A stretch of DNA of 64,000 nucleotides from Diphasiastrum complanatum. Taxonomy: Eukaryota; Streptophyta; Lycopodiopsida; Lycopodiales; Lycopodiaceae. Location of the stretch: assembly GCA_029204225.1 (NCBI GenBank), contig CM055104.1:50575935-50639934 (forward strand), in the 5' to 3' direction. Below, piece after piece: positions 10,846 through 18,764 of this stretch; positions within the stretch are counted from its first letter, which is position 1, and every line of letters begins with the position of its first letter. A program made the translations under genes and the position numbers. The notes beneath the pieces are model-generated. The model made no database searches. It saw nothing but the letters and a program-made list of their open reading frames with translations, and was not told the origin of the DNA.

Positions 10846-12322
10846 GAACATGTTGAGAAGAATAAGATACTGTTTGAATTTAATGATGTATTTCCAGTTG
10901 AATTACCTCATGGAACACCACCGTCCAAATCGGTAGACCATAAGATAGAGGTAGTCACCCTATCTCTAGACAACCTTACAGGTTCTCTCAGAAAAAAGAG
11001 ATAGAGATTACTAAGCAAATTGAAAATTACCTAAAGATGGGTCATATTCAGCCAAGTAAGTCGCCTTGGGGTGCTCTTGTTCTTCTTAAATCGAAGAAAG
11101 ATGGAGGCTTCAGGTTGTGTGTGGACTGCAAGGGGTTGAATAAGGTAACTATTAAAAATAAATATCTTTTGCCTCGTATGGATGATTTGGTAGATCGATT
11201 AGGTGGAACTCAATACCTCACAAAGATAGATCTTAGAACCAGATATCATCAGATTAGGATTCATCTAAATGACATGCAAAAGACTGGTTTTTGGACGAGA
11301 TTCGGTCATTATGAATTTCTCGTGCTTCCTTTTGGGTTGACGAATGCACCAGCTACGTTCCAACAGATGATGAATGATCTTTTTCGTCCATATCTTGGGA
11401 AGTTTGTGGTTGTATTCTTAGATGATATTCTCATCTATAGTAGGACACTTAAGGAGCATTTGAGTCATCTTAAGACTATCTTAGATATTTTCAAGCGAGA
11501 GAAACTTTATGCTAAGAAATCTAAATGCGAATTCTTTAAGCATGAGTTGTGTACCTTGGTCATAAGATCACCCGTAGTGAGTTGGAGATTGATGAGAGTA
11601 AGGTCAAGATAATGCTTGAGTGGCCGATACCGAAGACGGTTAGAGAAGTTAAATCTTTTCTCGGTTTTACAGTTTTCTTTTGTAAGTCAATTGAAGATTA
11701 TGCAAAAGTGGCAGCACCTTTAAATAATTTGACTAAAGCCAGAGTTAACAGAAAGAAAAAGAGAGGTCAACCTAGTGAGCCTATTGAGTGGAATGATGAA
11801 TTGAACCAATGCTTTGAGAAACTCAAGCAAATGATTGATTCAACTCCTGTCTTACAGATCGCGAATCCTGATATACCTTACGCCGTGAGAACTGAGGCAA
11901 GTGATTCAGCTATAGGAGAAGTTCTTCTACAAGATGATAGACCGGTAGCGTTTGAAAGCAAGAAACCCACGGGCCCTCAGTTGCATTATACAACTCAGGA
12001 GAAGGAGTTATTTGTTGTGATACATGCACTTAAAACTTGGAGCCATTACCTTTATGGTAGTCAGTTTATAGTGTATATAGATCACCAGCCTCTGAAGTAC
12101 TTTTGTAATCAGAATGATCTGAGGGGTCATAAAGCTCGCTGGGCTGAGCTTATGCAAGAATTTGATCATGAGATCCGATATGTCAAGGGTATCTCTAACC
12201 AAGTTGCAGATGTGCTTAGTCAAATTGGTGAACTTAATGAACTTTCATTCACCCAGATTTCCACTGATCTATATCTTTCGCTGAGAGGAAAGTGTGAATT
12301 GGTAAAAATGAGAATGGAATAG
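10846..12322 (+). pseudogene. C1 reverse transcriptase and RNase H
   Basis: [66 protein letters not shown] and the catalytic [13 protein letters not shown] at about 11405-11445. A frameshift near 11560 separates RT from the connection domain [14 protein letters not shown] and FLGFTVFFCKSIEDYA. RNase H follows, with AVRTEASDSAIGEVLLQ (the usual first Asp of TDASD is Glu), VAFESKK, TTQEKELFVVIHAL and VYIDHQPLKYF. It ends in DHEIRYVKGISNQVADVLSQ. The order and motifs are those of plant chromoviruses. Confidence 0.88.
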
Positions 12323-12334
12323 AGATTTACTCAC

Positions 12335-13725
12335 ATGGGTCTCAGGTTCCTATCTAGGAAAGATAAGAAGATAGCGGAACAATTCTCTATCCGAGGTGGT
12401 TTACTATTTCGGAATGGAAAATTTTGTGTACCAGCAAATGATGAGTTAAAGAATAGGATTCTTTATGAGTGTCATGATGTTCCCTGTATAGGTCGTCCGG
12501 GTATACACAAGACTTTGGACTTGGTCAGAAGAGAGTTTTATTGGCCGAAACTCAAGCCATTTGTCGAGTCTTATGTGGTAAAATGTAGACCTTGTCAGTT
12601 AGACAAAGCGAAATGCTTAAAGATTGGAGAGTTGTTACATCCCCTAGATATCTTTTAGAAATGATGGAAAAGTATATCTATGGATTTTGTGGTTGGACTT
12701 CCAAAGACCCAACGCCAAAATGATTCTATTTGGGTTGTGGTGGACAGGTTGATAAAGCTAGCTACTTTTATACCAGTCAAGTCAACTGCTAAGGCTTAGG
12801 ATTTAGCTCAAATCTTTGTGGAAAGATTATTTAGGCTTTATGGACTACTAAGTGATATAGTTAGTGTTAGAGATCCTAAATTTATAGGTCACTTTTGGTC
12901 AACTGTGTTCCATAAGCTTGAAACCTCATTTAGTTTTAGTTCTTCTGATAATCCTGAATCATATGGCCAGACTGAGAGAACTAATCAGACTATGGAAGAT
13001 ATGTTGACAGCATATGTGTCTCAACAGACAATCTCAGTGGGAAGACTACGTTTCTTTGATTGAGTTTGCTTATAATAGTAGGAAACATTTTGCTACTGGT
13101 TATAGTCCGTTTATGTTTATGTACAATTTTCAACCTAGATCTCCGGTAAATGTGGCGACAAAGTCTGTTAAGATCCAAAAAGTTGCAGATTTCTTGCATG
13201 ATATGCATGAAATGTTGCAAGTGGCTCGTAGTTGTATCCGGAGTGCTCATGATAGAGCTAAGCACTATGCCAATCTTAAGAGGTCTCTCAGAGATTTTAA
13301 AGTTGATGACTGGGTATATCTTAAAATACCTAAGTATCCTAAGACTATGTGTATGGGGAAGCATTATAAATTGTCTACGAGATATTATGGACCATTTCGG
13401 ATTATAAAGAAAATTGGTTCTTTAGCTTACGAACTAGATCTTCAGAACAAATCTACAGCTCACCTTGTGTTTCATGTAAGCCGCCTGAAATTAAGTTTAC
13501 ATGAAGGTGATGTAGTTGGTTGAAAGAAAGATCTTATCCATTTGGAGGACTTATCACTTAATGTTCCTTTGGAACCTGAAAAAGTAATCAGAACCAGAGA
13601 TAAACAATTGAGAAATCATTCTATCTCTGAGTGCTTGATCAGGTGGAAGGGACGGACTGAGGATAATGATTCGTGGGAGTAGGTTGAAAGCATAAAGAAG
13701 AATTTCCCTAGGTTTCACTTCTAGA
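12335..13725 (+). pseudogene. C1 integrase with C-terminal chromodomain
   Basis: The zinc-binding domain has ECHDVPCIGRPGIHKT and CRPCQLDKAKC. The catalytic core shows [11 protein letters not shown] (D), IVSVRDPKFIGHFW (D) and YGQTERTNQT (E); stops at 12656 and 12799 and frame changes near 12815 and 13020 break it. The C-terminal part has AHDRAKHYANLKR and LSTRYYGPFRII (GPY/F). After a stop near 13522 a chromodomain is readable at about 13578-13712: RDKQLRNHSISECLIRWKG and DNDSWE, then TAG. The chromodomain places C1 in the chromovirus clade, where it is known to help direct integration to marked chromatin. Confidence 0.87.
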
Positions 13726-13740
13726 TATAGAAGTGGTTCA

Positions 13741-13860
13741 AGGGGGAAAGAATGCTATGTCCATGTCTTGTACAAGGGAATCAGAATAATTCCTGACATG
13801 GATAGTCGATCCCTCTAGTTGTATGTGATTATTAGTTATGCTACATCATTCCGGACGTGG
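13741..13860 (+). repeat. C1 polypurine tract and truncated 3' LTR
   Basis: AAGGGGGAAAGAATG just before 13758 is the polypurine tract. TGTCCATGTCTTGTACAAGG starts the LTR, matching 8813 onward. The match stops after GGACGTGGTC at 13860, where family A' ORF3 begins, so at least the U5 side is gone. Confidence 0.78.
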
Positions 13861-14689
13861 TCAATATTTTGATGGATGCGGATGCCACAATTTCAGTTCC
13901 AAATTTTGGTTACATATTGGATGCACTTGCGGGTAATCTAGTGTGCTTCGGCGTTATCACATACAAAGCTTTTTTGCGCTGGATCAAACATCAAAAGTTT
14001 TCGGAGCCCATGTTTCTCGCCTATGCGCTCATTTTCAAATTTTGACTGAGCAAGAAAAAATAATGCTAACGGGAAGGATGTTGGCTCCCAAGCCAATTGA
14101 TCTTTCTAGCCTCATTTCTGTGCCTATTCTGGTTACATCCGATGTTGCACCAGCAGTCGAAGTAGCAGCCACCACTACTATGGAGATTGAAGCTGTGGCA
14201 ATGGATATCGATGCAACTGCTGCTGCTGATTCTTCAAAGCCAACATCTGCTTCCATATCTCAGAAGCAGTAGAGCCTCAAAACGATTATTTGAAGCAGCA
14301 ACTTTTGGCTGCGAATCAACACAATGTCACTCTCCAGAAACATTTACAGGAGGAGCGAATGACAAGACTAAAGATAGAAGCTGCTCTGTCTTTGAGCACC
14401 AATGCAGGGTCAATCACAGTCGATCTCACAAAGCTGAACCACCTCCAAGGCCAAATGCTAAAACATTTTTGAGTCGAGTTCTTACAACCGCTCGAGGATG
14501 CGAAGGCTCTTGTCGAGGAAGAGTTGGCTAAGCTAAAGGAGCTCTCGAGTGATGCCACCCCATCTTGCAGCGGGCCCGATGCACACGATGAATACCTTTA
14601 GGCCCTGCTTCGAATTGATGACCTCACACAGCAAATGTCTGCCTGCACCGGAGCCTGAAACCATCCAGAATTCTTGGAGGCTGTCGCGA
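13861..14689 (+). pseudogene. Family A' ORF3, N-terminal part
   Basis: Second copy of the accessory ORF. DADATISVPNFGYILDALAGN, YKAFLRWIKHQKF, then (after a frame change near 14000) AHVSRLCAHFQILTEQEK, MLTGRMLAPKPIDLSS and the Ala/Thr-rich linker. Compared with family A (1854-540), about 440 bases of linker and coiled coil are missing after SASISQKQ near 14270. The coiled coil resumes with LKQQLLAANQHNVTLQK and LQEERMTRLKIEAALSLS, followed by stops at 14470, 14599 and 14656. The 5' side was removed where it meets the C1 LTR at 13860. Confidence 0.72.
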
Positions 14690-15529
14690 AGAAACAAAGT
14701 GTTTCTGAACACAAAGCCTTGCTAGCTTACAGCCCCTTGACACGAAACACAAAGAGTTTCGCGAACACGAAAGTCAACGAAGATGTTGACGAGCATCTTC
14801 GCGAACTCGAATATCTGAAGACACGAAACACGAAGAGTTTCGCGAACACGAAAGTCAACGAAGATGATGACGAGCATCTTCACGAACTCGAACATCTGAA
14901 GACACGAAACACGAAGAGTTTCGTGAACATGAAAGTCAATGAAGACGAAGATCAACGGTTCGCGAACACAAACGATCCACGAACGAGATTCCCTTGCGGT
15001 CCTATACGAGAGAAAAGCGAACGAGGTAAACGAAACCAACAGTGGAAACGAAACCTGTTCTATCCTCACTCTCTAAGGACTACCACCAGAGATCACGCAA
15101 GTACTAGAAGTACAGAGATCTGACCTGCCGACATGACGTCAGCAGATACTACATAGGTCGTGGCTAAACTGCCACTCTTGTAATTCTCTAGTTAGTTGTA
15201 GATGGATAGTCACTCTAATCTTAGATTTGCATAGAGAGACTGTACTTACTGAATAATACTTAACATATATCAATAGGATACACAGTGTGTAACTGAGTAA
15301 GGAAAAAAGAACAAGAAGTAGTCTGATGCTAGTAAGCAATCAAGACGAATACAGATGGAAGCTCCACCTGCATGCGAGAAGACATTTTCATCTAGGATCA
15401 GAAGGTCCGATTGTCCGCTAGTAAAGCGAGACTAATACTCATGAGAGAACCGTGCTTCTCTCACGCCAATGCACTGTGTGGATTCGCATGCAGTGCCCTG
15501 AAGAAATCAGAAAAAATCAATATCCAACA
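14690..15529 (+). repeat. Family E LTR, copy 1, inserted in ORF3
   Basis: A block of about 840 bp that matches 39139-39793, in the same order and on the same strand. Shared words include GAAGAAACAAA at the start, TTGCTAGCTT, AGAAGTACAGA, CACTCTTGTAATTC, TAGTTGTAGAT, TAATGCTAGTAAGCAA and CTCATGAGAGA near the end. It ends in TATCCAACA and is followed directly by TGGTATCAGAGC, so it is an LTR with its own PBS. It splits family A' ORF3: coiled-coil coding resumes at 15597. Confidence 0.72.
14740..14980 (+). repeat. 81-bp tandem repeat, three units, inside the family E LTR
   Basis: Units start at 14740, 14821 and 14902 with ACACGAAACAC(A/G)AAGAG and each contains TTTCG(C/T)GAACA(C/T)GAAAGTCAA and GACGAGCATCTTC. 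The third unit decays after about 14955. The period of 81 keeps the frame open (27 residues per unit, core NTKSFANTKVNED). Because copy 2 of the LTR has only one such unit, this is best read as a U3 repeat, not a protein repeat. Confidence 0.8.
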
Positions 15530-15530
15530 G

Positions 15531-15596
15531 TGGTATCAGAGCGCTGACTCGATTTCTCATCAGTGGTATCAGAGTGCTGACTCGATTTCTCATCAG
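15531..15596 (+). other. Tandemly duplicated primer binding site (tRNA-iMet type)
   Basis: TGGTATCAGAGC, the classic PBS complementary to initiator tRNA-Met, begins at 15531 directly after the LTR. A 33-bp unit (15531-15563) is repeated at 15564-15596 with one change (C to T in the PBS, GAGC to GAGT). The element thus had two adjacent primer sites. Confidence 0.82.
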
Positions 15597-16901
15597 AATC
15601 TTAAGCAACAATTGGAAGATCAGAAGCTGGCTGCTGAGTTGCAAACTCAGGACTTGGCAACTACATCTACACAGCCAAAGCGAATGCGACGAAATCAGTC
15701 GAAGGTATGTGTTGACAGATTTCGTGCATTTGCTGAACGCTTGTGAAAATGGTGTCCACATGCTTTTAATATTGAATTGCAATAGCATGTGGATTATATG
15801 ATGCTACCAGGCGTAGTAGGCATCGCCTTCGACGAATGGAAGCGACCCTGGGAGAAGGAGGACTTTCTCTGGTTATGGGCCCAGCTCTCTATCGAGCAGA
15901 AAGGATGTCTCTACTGGGACATAATCCAGGGTAAGTTCCAGGTCGTACCTTTCGGATCAGCAAAGTTATACATAGGCTCTTCGGCTATGTATGCTCTCGA
16001 ATATATTCGAATCAAAGAACTTCAATTTTTGCGGAACGAAGATAATAAGCGACATTTTTGGAAGCGAAAGTCGCAGTTTCAGCTGTACAAACCACAAGTT
16101 GTTGCGGATTTAGGCACATTTGACAATGCAGGATTGCTGATTAATATAAATATGGCTTATCCGGAATTATTCAGTCTTTATGTGGATTGGGAGCGAAACC
16201 TTTTAGAATATTTTGCGGAGATTTGACATAATTTGCAAGATAGAAAGAAGTCATTTCGTTATAAGCAGTTCTGTACATATACATTTTGGCAGTTTGGTAC
16301 CTTTGCGACGAAGACGTTATTTTTTGTTCAGAATCTTTATGTTAAAAGCAATTTTATTAGATTTTCAGCTCGTTATTGTAAAGAAATCACTCTACGTAGT
16401 GATTCAGACGAAGATACCAAGTTAACCCAGGAGCTGTTCGATGGAACATTGCTCCCGTTTAAGTTAGAAGAATTCGGCAACTTACCAGTTGGCCACTACA
16501 CAAAATCAAAAGAAGACTTGTTGTTGATCGAAGCTCAACAAAACTTGGAGCTTGTTCAAAAATTATATGAAGAACTGAATCGTTCATGAATATTCATTCA
16601 TGCCTTTGTCGTGGTGATGTTTCTATGGGATGCTAAATTTTTGAAGTTTAAAGATGTTTTGAAGTTTGATTCCAGTTTTCATCAACAATTCAAAGATCAA
16701 CTCAAAACAACCTATTCAATTAAAGAAACAGCAAGACACATATTCTCTAAGACGAAGAAATATCTAAAGGACGAAATACACGAAGAAATATCTTTTTGCA
16801 TCAACGAAAATCTGACAAACAATAATGTTTCTCGAATAATCCTCGCAATGAAAATGATATGTTCACGAGGACGTTTCACATTTGAGGAAGGGGATATGTG
16901 A
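15597..16901 (+). pseudogene. Family A' ORF3, C-terminal domain
   Basis: Continues ORF3 after the E insertion: LKQQLEDQKLAAELQTQ, then VDYMMLPGVVG, DEWKRPWEKEDFLWLW, IIQGKFQVVPF, MYALEYIRIKELQF and ELFSLYVDWERNLLEYFAEI. After a frame change at about 16225 it goes on with TLFFVQNLYVKSNFI, LLIEAQQNLELVQKLYEEL and a last Lys-rich helical part to 16901. The family B ORF3 (34584-35467) follows the same order: MDYLFLPKLFG, EQWERPW, YLRTFEN, EIYTDWETNYSRYLEEV, QQLYIKEKFF. The final codons overlap the polypurine tract (EEGDM) and the stop TGA is the first triplet of the 3' LTR. Frame changes make this copy non-functional. Function unknown. Confidence 0.7.
16881..16898 (+). other. Family A' polypurine tract
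   Basis: TTTGAGGAAGGGGATATG directly precedes the TG of the 3' LTR. The same tract precedes the unrelated-looking LTR of family B (35451-35467). It is also read as the last codons of ORF3. Confidence 0.78.
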
Positions 16902-18143
16902 TGCCACGAAAATGTTAAATATTGAATATCAACATAAATATGGCATGATATACTCGAAAACGAAGATATGAGTTGGTTAAGTATAAATAACGAAGAGGCC
17001 TAAGTCATTTTTCGGGAATATATCTCCTAAGTACTGGCCTTGTAGTTAAGGGCAAGACCTTTAAAAGGAAAAGACATTGTCTTGGATAACCTTTACTAGG
17101 TCGTCCATACAAGACGACTAGATACAAAAAGACATGTCTCATAGTTAAGTATATCTCCTATGGTATAGTTGAACGTATTTTCAGTCTAATTCTTAACTAG
17201 ACCCTTTCGCGGGAGCGACACAAGTATTGTTTAAGAGGTCTGTTTGTTCGTCCCGTAGAATATATATTGATCTCACACTTCAGTCTCGATCATCGAGAGA
17301 GAGAAGAATTTATGCTTATGTAAAAGATGGAAGAAGTGAATAGAGTTCTGTGAGTTATTCTCTCTTATCTTTGTTCTCCGCACTGCTGAGTGTGAGTGAT
17401 CTTGAGTCTGCTAACAATCTCTAACGCATTTCATGAATTACTCTCTGATCAGACAGACGCTCTAGTGCATTACAGTCGTTTGCTGTGTTTCTGTAAAGCA
17501 TGCTCTAAAGAACTGTCTTAAAACCATCTTATTCGTCTGTCGAGAATACTTTCTTTTCGGCACTCGAATAACGACTATCTTTGGTACACTCTAGCATGAT
17601 CATTGGATTAAGCTGTATGTATACAAATGAGATGACAGTCCCTGTCTGAAGAATTGAGTCTTTGATCTGTTTTCATGATTGGCATTGACATAAGTTTCTA
17701 ACGTGCTCTAAAACTCTTTGTGTTCTTTAACCGTTAAGTTGTGCTTTAGTTGTTGAGAACTTCTGTTTAGAAACGAATAGTTCGCGAACGCGATTAATTA
17801 ATTGTCTGCACAGTCGCAAATACATTGAACAATTCTCGATTCTCTGTTGACACCTTAATCAGCCAGAGTGTAGTACTGTTGTACTACTCTGATAACATCT
17901 CATCTGTAGAACGCGCTTCCTTCAATTCGATAGAGACCAGATTGTTGTTCTGAATTTATTAACATTACCCATCCCAAACATAAATAATACTGGTTACTTT
18001 TTATTGTCTGTCAACAACCAGAATAACACTCGAAACCACTTGTCATAAATTGTACAAAAAACATAGCTTTCTAACGATGTCCTCTGTGGGAACGATACTA
18101 TTCACTACAAAATCTATATTAACCTTGTTGGTATAGCACGACA
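16899..18143 (+). repeat. Family A' 3' LTR
   Basis: 1245 bp, TGATGCCACG...GCACGACA, homologous over its whole length, in opposite orientation, to 6811-8071. A TATAAATA box is at 16982-16989, about 83 bases in, as in the other copy. It is followed by AAAA and then LTR R1 at 18148. No duplication of flanking target sequence can be tested because the 5' end of A' is missing. Confidence 0.88.
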
Positions 18144-18147
18144 AAAA

Positions 18148-18580
18148 TGTCGAAGGTCGTCGAAAATGAACGAGGTTCGTTCCCAGCCACTTCCCGTAAT
18201 TTGCAAAGTGAGAGAAAGCCACTTCACGTAAAATGCGCAGTGAGATTTTGCAACGTCCTCGTCCGCGTCAACAATACTGATTTGTTGACCGTATACACTA
18301 TGTACAGTTGTCACAGAAGCCATATACTTCCAAGTGCAACGACTTTTCCAATTAGGTGAAAAACATTCAATGTAATTAATACACGGATGAAATCTATAAA
18401 TAGATCATCCAAGCACAGATTAGTAGTTGCTCCGTACATGAAACGTATTATTTGAGCCTCCTAATTACGCCGTTAATTTTTTGTTGTAATTGCTATTTGT
18501 ATTGTGCTTCAATGTAATATAGCAGCAACACGTTTTTATTTGTGTACAATGTAGATGAATGCTTGTTGTGATTATATGCA
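18148..18580 (+). repeat. LTR R1, copy 1 (solo or partial)
   Basis: About 433 bp from TGTCGAAGGTCGTC to GATTATATGCA, homologous to 43283-43708 on the opposite strand. Shared landmarks: AATGAACGAGGTTCGTT, CTTCACGTAAAATGC, a TATAAATA box (18395), ACGGCGTAATT-type sequence on the other strand, and TAGATGAATGCTTGTTGTGATT. It has TG...CA ends. Copy 2 has a polypurine tract in front of it, which supports the LTR reading. It lies directly between the A' LTR and the 3' flank of the PLP enzyme gene. Confidence 0.65.
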
Positions 18581-18764
18581 GGTTTCCCACTTTCTATATA
18601 ATTTTGCAACTCGGAATCATGATCTATGGAGTACATTACCCACTTTGATACACAAATTACCCATATTTATATGCCTGAATTCTGAGGAGTATAAAAGAAT
18701 TAGTTGGTAAGGAATAAAAACAGATGTAAGGAATCGATTGTAGTGATCCGACCTAGCATTTCAA

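Larger units (their letters stand above)
8813..13860 (+). mobile_element. Ty3/gypsy chromovirus C1
   Basis: A plus-strand element in canonical order: 5' LTR from 8813, gag 9283-10200, protease 10300-10845, RT and RNase H 10880-12320, integrase with chromodomain 12335-13725, PPT 13741-13757, and a 3' LTR cut after about 103 bp at 13860. The first ~100 bases of the two LTRs match (TGTCCATGTC..., ...CATTCCGGACGTGGTC). All domains carry frameshifts or stops. The right end abuts family A' ORF3. Confidence 0.88.

Noticed and set aside
13583-13712. C1 chromodomain as a separate host chromatin protein
   Set aside because: It follows integrase directly and precedes the PPT and LTR, the normal place in a chromovirus.
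14674-15123. 149-codon ORF with a 27-residue repeat as a repeat protein
   Set aside because: It lies inside the family E LTR; the other LTR copy lacks the repeat, so it is better explained as U3 enhancer-type repeats.
18114-18359. Overlapping plus and minus ORFs of about 70 codons
   Set aside because: They cross the A' LTR end and LTR R1, and match no protein pattern.
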